A stretch of 64,000 nt of DNA from Flavobacteriia bacterium. Lineage in GTDB: Bacteria; Bacteroidota; Bacteroidia; Flavobacteriales; Flavobacteriaceae. Shown here in pieces: positions 1 to 9,756 of the stretch. The translations under genes were made by a program, and so were the position numbers. The notes below the pieces were generated by a model that made no database searches, was not told the DNA's origin, and was given only the letters and a program-made list of their open reading frames with translations. Location of the stretch: the NCBI GenBank assembly GCA_004293165.1, contig RDYL01000002.1:372001-436000 (forward strand). Direction: 5' to 3'. Numbering within the stretch: position 1 is the first letter of the stretch; each line of letters begins with the position of its first letter.

Positions 1-57
1 ATCAATCTTTTCTTCAAAAGCCATGAAAGAAGCTAATAATTTATCTTTCAACTCCAT
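1..57 (-). CDS. sufD: SufD, Fe-S cluster assembly protein (N-terminal fragment, cut by window edge)
   Basis: Only the first 19 codons are inside the window (reading MELKDKLLASFMAFEEKID); the rest lies beyond base 1. The ATG is one base after the sufC stop codon, as expected for translationally coupled genes, and the order sufA-like, sufB, sufC, then this gene is the standard suf layout. SufD joins SufB and SufC in the SufBC2D scaffold that assembles Fe-S clusters. The identification rests mainly on position and on a start that looks like flavobacterial SufD; the fragment alone is too short to prove it. Confidence 0.75.
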   Translation of the reverse strand, partial: MELKDKLLASFMAFEEKID

Positions 58-58
58 G

Positions 59-811
59 TTATACTACTTGTCCGTTTTTAATCCAGTCGTATCCTTTTTC
101 TTCTAACTCTAAAGCCAAATCTGCTCCACCTGTTTTTACGATTTTTCCATCCATTAAAACGTGAACAAAATCAGGAACGATATAATCTAATAAACGTTGG
201 TAATGCGTAATCACTAAAACGGCGTTGTTTTCGTTTTTCAATTTATTCACTCCGTTAGCAACAATTCGTAATGCATCGATGTCTAAACCTGAATCGGTTT
301 CGTCCAAAATTGCGATTTTTGGTTCCAACATTGCCATTTGGAAAATTTCATTACGTTTCTTTTCACCACCCGAAAAACCTTCGTTTAGAGAACGCGACAA
401 AAATTTTCTGTCCATTTCCAATAATTCTGATTTTTCACGAATTAACTTCAGCATTTCGTTGGCTGGCATTTCGTCTTGCTTGTTGGCCTTACGTTTTTCA
501 TTGATTGCCGTTTTGATGAAATTCGTTACCGAAACTCCTGGAATTTCCACTGGATATTGAAACGATAAGAAAACACCTTTGTGTGCTCTTTCTTCAGGTG
601 CTAATTCTGAAATTTCTTCACCATCTAAAAAGATTTCTCCTTCAGAAACTTCATAATTTTCATTTCCAGCAATAATAGAAGATAATGTTGATTTTCCGGC
701 ACCATTTGGTCCCATAATCGCATGAACTTCTCCTGCTTTAATTTCAAGGTTGATTCCTTTTAATATTTCTTTGTCTTCTACCGAAGCGTGTAAGTTTTTT
801 ATCTGTAACAT
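59..811 (-). CDS. sufC: SufC, Fe-S cluster assembly ATPase
   Basis: 250-residue ABC-type ATPase of normal SufC length. Visible motifs are Walker [10 protein letters not shown] (about residues 34-42), a signature in the SufC form [11 protein letters not shown], Walker [13 protein letters not shown] and the switch histidine in VITHYQR. There are no membrane segments, which fits a soluble cytosolic ATPase. SufC powers the conformational change of the SufBCD scaffold during cluster assembly. It lies between sufB and sufD; the 125-bp gap to sufB is long for this operon and holds 7-bp-period repeats. Confidence 0.97.
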   Translation of the reverse strand: MLQIKNLHASVEDKEILKGINLEIKAGEVHAIMGPNGAGKSTLSSIIAGNENYEVSEGEIFLDGEEISELAPEERAHKGVFLSFQYPVEIPGVSVTNFIKTAINEKRKANKQDEMPANEMLKLIREKSELLEMDRKFLSRSLNEGFSGGEKKRNEIFQMAMLEPKIAILDETDSGLDIDALRIVANGVNKLKNENNAVLVITHYQRLLDYIVPDFVHVLMDGKIVKTGGADLALELEEKGYDWIKNGQVV

Positions 812-815
812 TTTA

Positions 816-840
816 GTTTCAGGTTTAAAGTTTCAAGTTT
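816..840. repeat. 7-bp-period array (GTTTCAG/GTTTAAA/GTTTCAA), sufC-sufB gap
   Basis: Three and a half units of exactly 7 bp: GTTTCAG, GTTTAAA, GTTTCAA, GTTT. The middle unit is degenerate. About 80 bp further on (919-933) the sequence GAAACCTGAAAC is the reverse complement of the array start, so the two ends form an inverted pair inside the suf operon. It starts five bases from the sufC start codon. No function is known to me. Confidence 0.75.
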
Positions 841-936
841 ATGAAATGTTGTTCTTGAAACGTTTATATTAAATTAATTTTAAATTCTATTCTAATTGTT
901 TTTACGTTCAGGTATAACGTGAAACCTGAAACAAAA

Positions 937-2385
937 CTATCCTACTGAACCTTCTAACGAAATTTCCAACAATTTCTGCGCTTCCACAGCAAATTCCATT
1001 GGCAATTTATTCAATACTTCCTTACTGAAACCGTTTACGATTAAGGCAATTGCTTTTTCGGTAGGAATTCCGCGTTGGTTACAATAGAACACTTGGTCTT
1101 CACCAATTTTTGAAGTCGTAGCTTCGTGTTCAATTTTTGCCGAAGCATTTTTGCTTTCGATATATGGGAATGTGTGTGCACCACAATTATTTCCCATTAA
1201 AAGCGAATCACATTGCGAGAAATTACGAGCGTTTTCGGCTCTTGCTCCTATTTGTACTAATCCTCTGTAACTGTTTTGTGATTTTCCAGCTGAAATACCT
1301 TTAGAAATAATGGTTGACTTTGAGTTTTTACCCAAGTGAATCATCTTCGTTCCTGTATCGGCTTGTTGATAATTGTTGGTAACCGCAATCGAGTAAAATT
1401 CGCCAATTGAATTGTCACCTTTTAAAACAACCGATGGATATTTCCAAGTTACTGCCGAACCCGTTTCTACTTGTGTCCAAGAAATCTTAGCATTTTTCTC
1501 GCACAAACCTCTTTTGGTTACGAAGTTATAAACCCCTCCTTTTCCTTCTTTGTTTCCAGGATACCAGTTTTGAACAGTTGAATATTTAATTTCGGCATCA
1601 TCCATTGCAATTAATTCTACAACAGCTGCATGCAATTGATTTTCATCACGACTTGGCGCCGTACAACCTTCTAAATAAGAAACATAACTTCCTTCATCAG
1701 CAATTAGTAACGTTCTTTCAAACTGACCTGTTCCTCCTTGATTGATACGGAAATAGGTTGATAATTCCATTGGACAACGAACACCTTTTGGAATATAACA
1801 GAAACTTCCGTCCGAGAAAACCGCCGAATTTAAAGCCGCATAAAAATTATCTTTCTGCGGAACGATGGTTCCTAAATATTTACGAACTAATTCTGGATGT
1901 TCTTTAATGGCTTCCGAAATCGAACAAAAAATAATCCCTTTTTCGTTTAATGTTTTCTTGAAAGTCGTTGCTACAGAAACCGAATCTACCACGATATCAA
2001 TCGCAACGTTATTCATTTTCTTTTGTTCATCAACCGAAATCCCTAACTTTTTGTACATCGCCAAAAGTTCAGGATCAACGTCTTCTAATTTTTTATTCGG
2101 ATCGGCTTTTTTAGGTGCCGAATAATACGAAATTGCTTGAAAATCTGGTTTTTCGTAATGCACGTTTGCCCATTCTGGCTCAATCATTTCTTTCCATGCT
2201 CTGAACGCTTCCAAACGCCATTCGGTCATCCATTCAGGCTCTTCTTTTTTCTTTGAAATCGCACGAACAATGTCTTCATTTAGCCCAATAGGAAACGTTT
2301 CCGAGTCCAATTCGGTATAAAATCCGTATTCGTATTCTTTATTTTCTAATTCGACTTTTAAGTCGTCCTCAGTATATTTACTCAT
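937..2385 (-). CDS. sufB: SufB, Fe-S cluster assembly scaffold
   Basis: 482-residue protein of usual SufB length and character, with conserved stretches such as [20 protein letters not shown], the cysteine-containing [15 protein letters not shown] and the C-terminal [19 protein letters not shown]. It is the core scaffold of the SufBC2D complex in the cytosol. I chose the ATG at 2385 ([22 protein letters not shown]), which matches the family start; a longer frame to 2457 would add 24 unlikely residues and overlap the sufA-like gene. It lies 10 bp after the sufA-like gene and is presumably cotranscribed with it. Confidence 0.97.
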   Translation of the reverse strand: MSKYTEDDLKVELENKEYEYGFYTELDSETFPIGLNEDIVRAISKKKEEPEWMTEWRLEAFRAWKEMIEPEWANVHYEKPDFQAISYYSAPKKADPNKKLEDVDPELLAMYKKLGISVDEQKKMNNVAIDIVVDSVSVATTFKKTLNEKGIIFCSISEAIKEHPELVRKYLGTIVPQKDNFYAALNSAVFSDGSFCYIPKGVRCPMELSTYFRINQGGTGQFERTLLIADEGSYVSYLEGCTAPSRDENQLHAAVVELIAMDDAEIKYSTVQNWYPGNKEGKGGVYNFVTKRGLCEKNAKISWTQVETGSAVTWKYPSVVLKGDNSIGEFYSIAVTNNYQQADTGTKMIHLGKNSKSTIISKGISAGKSQNSYRGLVQIGARAENARNFSQCDSLLMGNNCGAHTFPYIESKNASAKIEHEATTSKIGEDQVFYCNQRGIPTEKAIALIVNGFSKEVLNKLPMEFAVEAQKLLEISLEGSVG

Positions 2386-2395
2386 AATTTTTGAT

Positions 2396-2725
2396 TTATA
2401 GAGAGAAACTCTCTCCACATCCACACGTTCTTTGTGCATTTGGATTGTTAAAAACAAATCCTTTTCCGTTTAAACCACCTGAAAATTCTAATATTGTTCC
2501 TGCCAAATAAAGAAAACTCTTTTTCTCAACGGCAATTTTTACATTATTATCTTCAAATATTTTATCGTTTTCACCTATTTGGTTGTCAAATTTCAATTCA
2601 TAAGACAAACCGGAACAACCACCACTTTTTACGCCTACTCGCACGTAATCTTTGGCTGCGTCAAAACCATCTTCTTGCATCATGCTGATGATTTTTTTAC
2701 TTGCTGTATCAGATACTTTAATCAT
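2396..2725 (-). CDS. sufA: SufA/IscA/ErpA-family Fe-S carrier
   Basis: 109-residue A-type carrier. The three ligand cysteines are visible: one in [10 protein letters not shown] and two in the C-terminal CGCGESF. Such proteins accept clusters from SufBCD and hand them to target proteins. It is the first gene of the suf operon, 10 bp before sufB, and has a TAnnTTTG promoter about 30 bp upstream. SufA, IscA and ErpA cannot be separated by motif alone; sufA is preferred because of operon context. Confidence 0.9.
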   Translation of the reverse strand: MIKVSDTASKKIISMMQEDGFDAAKDYVRVGVKSGGCSGLSYELKFDNQIGENDKIFEDNNVKIAVEKKSFLYLAGTILEFSGGLNGKGFVFNNPNAQRTCGCGESFSL

Positions 2726-2755
2726 TTCTTATTTTGATTTTGTCTAAATTAACGG

Positions 2756-2763
2756 CAAAGATA
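2756..2763 (-). promoter_or_regulatory. -7 promoter box of the suf operon
   Basis: Reads TATCTTTG on the minus strand, matching the Bacteroidota -7 consensus TAnnTTTG. A TTG lies 19 bp upstream (2783-2785), the usual place of the -33 element. It is 30 bp from the sufA-like ATG and is the only good promoter seen ahead of the operon. Confidence 0.7.
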
Positions 2764-2891
2764 AGTTATAAATTACTTTTTACAAGAATTGCTAACATTT
2801 TTATAACTTATTAAAGTATAAATTTTATTTATAAAGCATGTTGGAAAAATGTATTATCAATTTTTGTAAATTGCAGGAAATTTATATAAAA

Positions 2892-3752
2892 ATGAAACTA
2901 TATCCAATAGAAGCCGGAAATTTTAAATTAGACGGTGGTGCTATGTTTGGCGTAGTTCCAAAAACCATTTGGAATAAAACCAATCCGGCCGATGAAAACA
3001 ACTTAATTGACATCGCTGCAAGATGTTTACTAATTGAAGACGGAAATCGTTTGACACTAATTGATACTGGAATGGGCAACAAACAATCGGATAAATTTTT
3101 TGGCTATTATTCGCTTTGGGGTGACCATTCATTAGATAAGTCGCTAGAAAAAGCTGGTTTTCACCGCGATGATATTACCGATGTGTTTATGACGCATTTG
3201 CATTTTGATCATTGTGGAGGAAGCGTGAATTGGAACAAAGACAAAACGGGTTACGAAGTAGCTTTTAAAAACGCAAAATTCTGGACCAACGAAAACCATT
3301 GGGAATGGTCAACAAAACCTAATTCAAGAGAAAAAGCATCATTTCTTCATGAAAACATCATTCCGATGCAAGAAAGTGGTCAATTGAATTTTATTAAAAG
3401 GCCAGATGGTGATTTTTTATCTGAATCGGAACTTGGTTTTGGAATTTTCTTTGCGGACGGGCATACCGAAAAACAAATGTTACCACATATCAATTACAAC
3501 GCAAAAACCATCGTTTTTTGTGGTGATTTATTAGCAACTGCCGGACATATTCCGATTCCTTACGTTATGGGTTACGACACAAGACCTTTATTAACATTGG
3601 ACGAAAAAGCAAAATTCATGAATGCTGCTGCAGAAAATAATTATTATTTGTTTTTAGAGCACGATGCACACAATGAAATTATTACGGTAGAAAAAACAGA
3701 AAAAGGGGTTCGATTAAAAGAAGTTTTTAAAAGTGAAGACATTTTAAAATAA
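2892..3752 (+). CDS. MBL-fold metallo-hydrolase
   Basis: 286-residue metallo-beta-lactamase-fold protein. The metal motif THLHFDHCGG gives H102, H104, D106 and H107, further ligands are likely the histidine in FFADGHTEKQM and the aspartate in IVFCGDLLATAGH, and a late histidine lies in FLEHDAHNE. This layout is typical of the broad hydrolase group that includes lactonases (AHL lactonase/YtnP-like) and glyoxalase II relatives; the substrate cannot be told. I chose the ATG at 2892 (MKLYPIEAGNFKLDGGAMFG), because the family begins near here and the 18 residues upstream in frame look non-coding. No signal peptide is seen. It is divergent from suf. Confidence 0.85.
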   Translation: MKLYPIEAGNFKLDGGAMFGVVPKTIWNKTNPADENNLIDIAARCLLIEDGNRLTLIDTGMGNKQSDKFFGYYSLWGDHSLDKSLEKAGFHRDDITDVFMTHLHFDHCGGSVNWNKDKTGYEVAFKNAKFWTNENHWEWSTKPNSREKASFLHENIIPMQESGQLNFIKRPDGDFLSESELGFGIFFADGHTEKQMLPHINYNAKTIVFCGDLLATAGHIPIPYVMGYDTRPLLTLDEKAKFMNAAAENNYYLFLEHDAHNEIITVEKTEKGVRLKEVFKSEDILK

Positions 3753-3820
3753 AAAAGTTATTTAATTGTAACAATTACACAACATATCAGTCCAATAACT
3801 GAAATTTAATTAATTAAAAA

Positions 3821-5413
3821 ATGAAGAGAAATTTTAGACCTCTATACTTAAGTTTAGCTTTTGCCTTTGCTTTAGCAAGTTGCGGAACACAAAAAATGGT
3901 TTCAACTCCAGTTGAAAATATTGATAATTTACCTTTAAAAACTACTCCAGTTGCAGAAAATGATTTAAAACGTTGGAGTCATTTAGATTTAGTAAAAGAC
4001 ACGATTCCTGGAATGAGTGTTGACAAAGCTTATAAAGAATTAATCAAAGGAAAAAAGGGTAAAAAAGTTATCGTTGGAATTGTAGATTCAGGCGTTGATA
4101 TCAATCACGAAGATTTGAAAGCGGTGATTTGGACCAATCCAAAAGAGATTACTGGAAATGGCATTGACGATGACAAAAACGGATACATTGATGATATACA
4201 TGGGTGGAATTTCTTAGGGGATGCTGTTCATGAACAATTAGAAATGACGCGTATTGTTAAAAAAGGGCCTGGAACTCCAGATTATGATAAAGCGAAAGCG
4301 GAATTAGAGGAAGAGCTAAAAGGAATTCAGCCACAAAAACAACAATTAGATTTTATATTAAATGCTGAGAAAACAGTAGCAACTTTCCTTAAAAAAAGTG
4401 ATTTTACGCTAGAAGAAGTAAAAGCAATTCAATCGGATGAAACTGGGGTTAAACAAGCAAAAGCTATGTTTACGCAAATTTTAAGCAAATCTACCAAGGC
4501 TGAATTTGATGCTCAAATTGAAGAATTTAAAGACTATGTTTATGGACAAATAAACTATAATTTAAATGTTGAGTTTGATGGTAGAAAAATTGTGGGTGAT
4601 AATCCAAACGATTTGAACTACACGAAATACGGAAACAATAATGTAGTTGGTCCTGAGCCAAAAGAAGCAAAACACGGAACACACGTTGCTGGAATTGTAG
4701 CTCAAGTTAGAGGAAATAATCTTGGTGGTGATGGTGTAACTAATAATGCTCAAATATTAACGGTAAGAGCAGTTCCTAATGGTGATGAATATGATAAAGA
4801 TATCGCTTTAGGAATTCGTTATGCGGTGGATAATGGTGCTAAAGTAATCAACGGTTCATTCGGAAAATACTATTCACAACAAAAAGAATGGGTAATCGAT
4901 GCTATTAAATACGCAGAATCAAAAGATGTTTTAGTAGTAATTGCTGCTGGAAATGAATCATTTGATTTAGATGTTACGAACAAATATCCAAATGACACTT
5001 ACGATGGAAGTCCAGAATTTGCTAAAAACGTATTAATTATTGGTGCTCTTTCTCCAGCTTATGGAAGTAAAATGATTGCTGATTTTTCTAATTACGGAAA
5101 AAACAATGTAGATATTTATGCTCCAGGAGATGAGATATATGCAACAACACCTTTAAACACGTATGAATATTTACAAGGAACATCAATGGCTTCTCCAAAT
5201 GTGGCGGGTGTTGCAACATTAATTCGTTCGTACTATCCTAGTTTAACTGCTGTTCAAGTAAAACAAATTATTATGGAAAGTGGAACTCCTTTAAAAAACA
5301 CTGTGACTATTGGTGAAGACAAACATAAAGCTAATTTTGCTGATGCATCAAAATCGGGCAGAATTGTAAATGCTTATAATGCCTTAGTTTTAGCGGCAAA
5401 AATGGCTAAATAA
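3821..5413 (+). CDS. S8 (subtilisin-like) serine protease, lipoprotein
   Basis: 530 residues. A lipoprotein signal ends in LASC (C21), so the protein is probably anchored in the outer membrane or periplasm. The catalytic triad is readable: D89 in IVGIVDSGVD, H285 in HGTHVAGIVA and S455 in GTSMASPNVAG, with the oxyanion Asn likely in VVIAAGNES. Between D and H lies a long insert (about 170-270), lysine- and glutamate-rich, typical of Bacteroidota members of the family. It is monocistronic with a good terminator behind it. Role inferred: surface or periplasmic protein degradation. Confidence 0.93.
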   Translation: MKRNFRPLYLSLAFAFALASCGTQKMVSTPVENIDNLPLKTTPVAENDLKRWSHLDLVKDTIPGMSVDKAYKELIKGKKGKKVIVGIVDSGVDINHEDLKAVIWTNPKEITGNGIDDDKNGYIDDIHGWNFLGDAVHEQLEMTRIVKKGPGTPDYDKAKAELEEELKGIQPQKQQLDFILNAEKTVATFLKKSDFTLEEVKAIQSDETGVKQAKAMFTQILSKSTKAEFDAQIEEFKDYVYGQINYNLNVEFDGRKIVGDNPNDLNYTKYGNNNVVGPEPKEAKHGTHVAGIVAQVRGNNLGGDGVTNNAQILTVRAVPNGDEYDKDIALGIRYAVDNGAKVINGSFGKYYSQQKEWVIDAIKYAESKDVLVVIAAGNESFDLDVTNKYPNDTYDGSPEFAKNVLIIGALSPAYGSKMIADFSNYGKNNVDIYAPGDEIYATTPLNTYEYLQGTSMASPNVAGVATLIRSYYPSLTAVQVKQIIMESGTPLKNTVTIGEDKHKANFADASKSGRIVNAYNALVLAAKMAK

Positions 5414-5446
5414 CAGCCGTAAAGAATTACATAACTATTTCAAAAT

Positions 5447-5482
5447 CCTACAAGATATAAGCTGTCTTGTAGGTTTTCTTTT
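5447..5482 (+). terminator. Rho-independent terminator after the S8 protease
   Basis: A 9-bp perfect stem (CCTACAAGA / TCTTGTAGG), a 9-nt loop, then TTTTCTTTT. It lies 34 bp after the protease stop and immediately before the M1 peptidase gene. Confidence 0.85.
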
Positions 5483-5493
5483 AAAAAACGAAT

Positions 5494-7374
5494 ATGAAAA
5501 AATTATTGTTTTTAAGTTTAGTTCCCTTCTTATCGTTTGGGCAAAACAATCCAAATCCAGGCTATTGGCAACAACATGTTGACTATAAAATGGAGGTGAA
5601 AATGGATGTGAAAAAATTCCAATATACCGGAAAACAAGAAATTGTGTACACTAATAATTCAAATGATACCTTACATAAAGTGTATTATCATTTGTATAAT
5701 AACGCTTTTCAACCTGGAAGCGAAATGGATGCGCGTTTACAATCGATATCCGACCCAGATAAACGCATGGTGCGAACCTTTAAGAAAGAAGGAAAAGACA
5801 TAAAAGAAAGTAAAATCAGCACCTTAAAACCAAATGAAATTGGCTATTTAAACATCGCTAATTTCAAACAAGATGGGGTTGCAGCAACCACAAAAATAGT
5901 AGGAACCATTTTAGAAGTTACGTTAGCAAAAGCTATTTTACCAAAACAAAAATCCACACTTTCCTTAGATTTTCAAGGACAAGTACCATTACAAATTAGA
6001 CGTTCTGGAAGGATTTCAGAAGAAGGCGTTGCTTTATCCATGACCCAATGGTATCCTAAATTATGTGAATATGATTTTGAAGGATGGCACGCTAACCCAT
6101 ACATTGCAAGAGAATTTCATGGTGTTTGGGGAAATTTTGATGTAAAAATCACCATTGACAAAGCCTACACTATTGGTGGAACAGGTTATTTACAAAACAA
6201 AAACGAAATTGGTCACGGCTATCAAGATGCGGGTGTACAAGTGGTTTATCCTAAGAAAACTAAAACCCTAACTTGGCATTTTTATGCGCCAAATGTGCAC
6301 GATTTTGCTTGGGGAGCTGATAACGAATTCATTCACGATATGATTTTAGGTCCAAATAATGTTGAATTGCATTTCTTATACAAAAACAAGAAAGAAAATT
6401 TAGAAAATTGGAAAAAAATGCAACCTAAAACAGCAGAATTGTTAGCGTATTTTAACGAAAACGTAGGACAATATCCATACAAACAATACTCCGTAATTCA
6501 AGGTGGCGATGGCGGAATGGAATATGGCATGTGTACCTTAATAACTGGAAATAGAGCTTTCGGAAGTTTGGTTGGCGTAACTGCACACGAAATGGCGCAT
6601 TCGTGGTTCCAATTTGTTTTAGCTACTAACGAAACCAAACACGAATGGATGGATGAAGGATTTACTTCCTACATTTCTAATTTAGCCATGAACAAAGTAT
6701 TGCCTCCAAAAAAACCTGAAAACCCGTTTGAAGATTCCTATAAAAACTACATTTATTTAGCAAAATCAGGAAAAGAACAACCACTTTCTACGCACGCTGA
6801 TCGATATGATTTAAACATGGCGTATGGGATTTCGGCTTATAGCAAAGGAGAAGTGTTTTTAGTACAATTGGGTTATTTAATTGGGCAAGAAAACCTCAAC
6901 AAAACCATCAAACGATACTACAACGAATATAAATTTACGCACCCAACTCCAAACGATATTAAACGTGTGGCGGAAAAAGTTTCAGGCGCAAATTTAGATT
7001 GGTATTTGTTAGATTGGACTTTAACTACCAATACCATTGATTATAGCATTAAAGAAGTTTCGGAAGCCAATGCGGCGAATACAAAAGTAGTTTTTGAAAG
7101 AAAAGGAAGAATGCCAATGCCTTTAGACGTAATGGTTGAATATACTGACGGTACCAAAGAATTTTTCTACATTCCAAATACCTTAATGCGTTGGGAAAAA
7201 CCTAATCCATACACTGGAATAAAAGGAAATGTGTTAAAAGGTTGGGATTGGGCTTATCCAACTTTTACTTTTGAAATTGCAAAACCGAAAGAAAAAATAA
7301 AATCCATCACCATAGACCCAGAAAATGTAATGGCAGATGTGAACAAAGAAGACAATGTTTTTAATCAAAAATAA
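5494..7374 (+). CDS. M1-family zinc metallopeptidase (aminopeptidase-like), secreted
   Basis: 626 residues with an N-terminal signal peptide (MKKLLFLSLVPFLSFGQN). The gluzincin motif is complete: H365-E366-MA-H369 and E388 eighteen residues later (HEMAHSW...WMDEGF). The exopeptidase motif of classical M1 enzymes appears as GDGGMEYGM, a variant of GAMEN, so aminopeptidase activity is likely but substrate choice may differ. It is probably periplasmic or exported and would act with the upstream S8 protease in protein breakdown. It ends at a strong hairpin shared with the convergent restriction gene. Confidence 0.92.
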   Translation: MKKLLFLSLVPFLSFGQNNPNPGYWQQHVDYKMEVKMDVKKFQYTGKQEIVYTNNSNDTLHKVYYHLYNNAFQPGSEMDARLQSISDPDKRMVRTFKKEGKDIKESKISTLKPNEIGYLNIANFKQDGVAATTKIVGTILEVTLAKAILPKQKSTLSLDFQGQVPLQIRRSGRISEEGVALSMTQWYPKLCEYDFEGWHANPYIAREFHGVWGNFDVKITIDKAYTIGGTGYLQNKNEIGHGYQDAGVQVVYPKKTKTLTWHFYAPNVHDFAWGADNEFIHDMILGPNNVELHFLYKNKKENLENWKKMQPKTAELLAYFNENVGQYPYKQYSVIQGGDGGMEYGMCTLITGNRAFGSLVGVTAHEMAHSWFQFVLATNETKHEWMDEGFTSYISNLAMNKVLPPKKPENPFEDSYKNYIYLAKSGKEQPLSTHADRYDLNMAYGISAYSKGEVFLVQLGYLIGQENLNKTIKRYYNEYKFTHPTPNDIKRVAEKVSGANLDWYLLDWTLTTNTIDYSIKEVSEANAANTKVVFERKGRMPMPLDVMVEYTDGTKEFFYIPNTLMRWEKPNPYTGIKGNVLKGWDWAYPTFTFEIAKPKEKIKSITIDPENVMADVNKEDNVFNQK

Positions 7375-7376
7375 CG

Positions 7377-7403
7377 AAAAGCGACTTTAGGGTCGCTTTT
7401 TTT
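7377..7403 (+). terminator. Terminator between M1 peptidase and restriction gene
   Basis: Stem AAAAGCGAC / GTCGCTTTT with a 6-nt loop and a run of seven T. It lies between convergent genes and also has an A-run on the left, so it can serve both strands. Confidence 0.9.
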
Positions 7404-7418
7404 GTGTGATAAAATTTT

Positions 7419-8492
7419 TTATTTAAATCTGATTTGCAAATTTAGTTTGAAATAGCTTTTTCCATTTTCGCTGTAAACTTTTCCAAATTCGTGTCTTGAA
7501 CTACTTGCGGTTTCTAATTTTGTGTTTTGAAATAAGTAATCTTCAAACTGATTGCGATTGTAAATATGATAACACAAAACATCTCCGTTTTCTTTTACAA
7601 TTAAATATCCACCCGTTGCATCATAAACTCCATTCCAAACTTTCGATGGTGTCATCCCAAGAGCAACATCAGTTAAAAACCGTTTTATTTTATATTCATA
7701 AAATGTATGAGCAAATTGATTGTCATAATTTAACGGATTTATTTTATTTATGTTTTCAGTTAAATCTTTTATTGAACTTAAATTTGTAGTGTAAAATGTT
7801 CTAACAATTTCAGCCAAAATGTTTGGCAACAAACTATCAATTAAAACTAAATTATTTTTGAATACATCTTGTTCAAGCGAAACGTAATTTATATTTCCAC
7901 CTAGTTGTTTTATATTTTCAATTCTATCTTTAATTTTACTTTTTGTGTCAATTTCATTTATACTCTTTATTTGATTTTCTGTTGGTTGAAAATCTGAAAT
8001 TTGATAGATGAAATTAGTAGTTTTTCCTGCGTTTAAAAGCGTAGCTTGCCCTCCAAGTTGTGATTTAATACTAAATCCTAATTCCGCTTTTTGGTTGATT
8101 CTTTGGTCGTGTATAACAATTTGGATATCCGATTTAGAAGTTGATTTTGCTTTTAAAGAACCACAATTTATTGAGTTCATAAAAGTTTCAATTTCTGGAA
8201 TACTAAATGCTCCATTTGAAGCTTTTATTGTTGCTAATAACTTTACTGATTGATCAGTAAAAGTTTTTACAGGAATTCTTAATTGTTCTTTTCCACCAGA
8301 AATAATTACTAAATCGCCATTAATTTCATATTCAAAATTACCGCCACTTTCGTTACGAATAATCTTGATTATTGGATAAAATAATTCTTCAACTTTATTT
8401 AAATCTGCATCTCCTGCAAATAATTTTTTATCGCCAAGTAATTTGAACAAAGCGTAAATCTCACTCCATTCTCCTTTATTTCCTGATAGCAT
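7419..8492 (-). CDS. HpaII-family type II restriction endonuclease
   Basis: 357 residues. The start (SGNKGEWSEIYALFKLLGDK) and the overall length match what I know of the HpaII restriction endonuclease family (about 358 residues). It should cut unmodified CCGG as a soluble cytosolic homodimer. Its start overlaps the end of the methyltransferase gene by 17 bp, so methylase is made first and the two are coupled. The catalytic residues cannot be picked out with certainty by eye. Full length, no frameshift; it appears active. The gene is more AT-rich than its neighbours, in keeping with an acquired cassette. Confidence 0.88.
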   Translation of the reverse strand: MLSGNKGEWSEIYALFKLLGDKKLFAGDADLNKVEELFYPIIKIIRNESGGNFEYEINGDLVIISGGKEQLRIPVKTFTDQSVKLLATIKASNGAFSIPEIETFMNSINCGSLKAKSTSKSDIQIVIHDQRINQKAELGFSIKSQLGGQATLLNAGKTTNFIYQISDFQPTENQIKSINEIDTKSKIKDRIENIKQLGGNINYVSLEQDVFKNNLVLIDSLLPNILAEIVRTFYTTNLSSIKDLTENINKINPLNYDNQFAHTFYEYKIKRFLTDVALGMTPSKVWNGVYDATGGYLIVKENGDVLCYHIYNRNQFEDYLFQNTKLETASSSRHEFGKVYSENGKSYFKLNLQIRFK

Positions 8493-9756
8493 ATTTTTTA
8501 ATTCCGATTAGTTCTAAAATTTTATTTGCAGTTGCTTGAATAGCTGGAACGGCAACAGAGTTGCCGAATTGTTTATATGCAGATGCGTCAGCAACTGGAA
8601 TTATAAAATTATCAGGGAATCCTTGTAATCTTGCCCATTCTCTTGGTGTCATTTTACGAATTCCTTCACGATTTACAGTTCCTTTAATATGAGTTGTTGG
8701 TGTGTAATCTACAATTCTATGGTCTAAAACCAAATTTCTTTCTCTACCCATTCCGCCGACAACAATTGCGTTTGCAATTCCATTATCAGGAATTATAGCA
8801 TAACCAAAACCATTTCCTTTGTTTTCATGTCTTGCTTTGTGATTAACCAATGTTTGGACGTATTGTGTTGAAAGATAATATTTTGTTGGTGGAACATTTC
8901 TTTCTTTTACATCTTCAAATGTTGGATTTTTTTCTAATGGTTTTGGGTATTCAAAACTTGTAATATTTAAATCTTGGCGAAAGCCAACAATATAAATCCT
9001 TTCTCGATTTTGTGGAACTCCAAAATTTTTGGCATTAATAATTTGTGGTTCGGGCACAAAATAACCCAAATCATTTCTTAAAACATTTAGAATTGTTTCC
9101 AAAGTTTTTCCTTTGTCATGACTTCTTAAACCTTTTACGTTTTCAAGAAAAATTGCTTTTGGCTTATGCTTTTTGATAATTTCTGCAACATCAAAAAACA
9201 ATGTTCCTCTTGTATCATCAAAACCACCACGTTTCCCTGCAATTGAAAATGCTTGACAAGGGAAACCTGCACAAAGTAAATCGAATTCTTCTGGAATATA
9301 ATTTTTAATTTGCTGTTTTGTAATGTCGCCAAATGGAATTTCTCCGAAATTTATCTTGTAAGTTTTTTGAGCTTCTTTGTCCCATTCACTTGTAAAAATA
9401 CATTTTCCGCCAAGATTTTGCATAGCAATTCTAAAACCACCAATTCCTGCAAATAAATCTATAAATTTAAAAGTATAGTTTTCAGGAGTTGGAAACGGAA
9501 CATTCTCAACTTCAAAAAGAAGTTGTTGCATTGCATCTTCAGCAACAATTGAAAGTTTTTCTTCTTCTTGTTTGTATGTTAAAAAGTCATTTAATACTTC
9601 TAAAGCATCGTCTTTATAATACTTTGAAACTCCGTTGTGAATGTTGTGCAAAAAATGAGTTAAAACCGCTTTTCCATTTTCATTTGGCTCAACAAGTCTT
9701 GTTTGATAGCGTTTACTATCAAATTCATCAATACTTATTTTTTCTTTCAACCTCAT
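8476..9756 (-). CDS. DNA (cytosine-5) methyltransferase, M.HpaII type (predicted CCGG)
   Basis: 426 residues with all C5-methyltransferase motifs: I FIDLFAGIGGFRIAMQ (from about 98), IV FPCQAFS with catalytic C167, VI FLENVKG (about 203), VIII QNRERIYIVGF and X KQFGNSVAVPA. The segment between VIII and X, including NGFGYAIIPDNGIANAIV and KGTVNREGIRKM, closely resembles M.HpaII as I recall it, so the inner C of CCGG is the predicted target. About 95 residues precede motif I, longer than in M.HpaII. It protects host DNA from the linked endonuclease. No separate specificity or controller gene is seen. Confidence 0.93.
   Translation of the reverse strand: MRLKEKISIDEFDSKRYQTRLVEPNENGKAVLTHFLHNIHNGVSKYYKDDALEVLNDFLTYKQEEEKLSIVAEDAMQQLLFEVENVPFPTPENYTFKFIDLFAGIGGFRIAMQNLGGKCIFTSEWDKEAQKTYKINFGEIPFGDITKQQIKNYIPEEFDLLCAGFPCQAFSIAGKRGGFDDTRGTLFFDVAEIIKKHKPKAIFLENVKGLRSHDKGKTLETILNVLRNDLGYFVPEPQIINAKNFGVPQNRERIYIVGFRQDLNITSFEYPKPLEKNPTFEDVKERNVPPTKYYLSTQYVQTLVNHKARHENKGNGFGYAIIPDNGIANAIVVGGMGRERNLVLDHRIVDYTPTTHIKGTVNREGIRKMTPREWARLQGFPDNFIIPVADASAYKQFGNSVAVPAIQATANKILELIGIKKYAIRK

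Noticed and set aside
225..560. Open frame of 111 codons antisense to sufC
   Set aside because: It lies wholly within a clearly coding gene and its product resembles no family.
2386..2457. Upstream extension of sufB
   Set aside because: It overlaps the sufA-like gene and adds residues not found in SufB.
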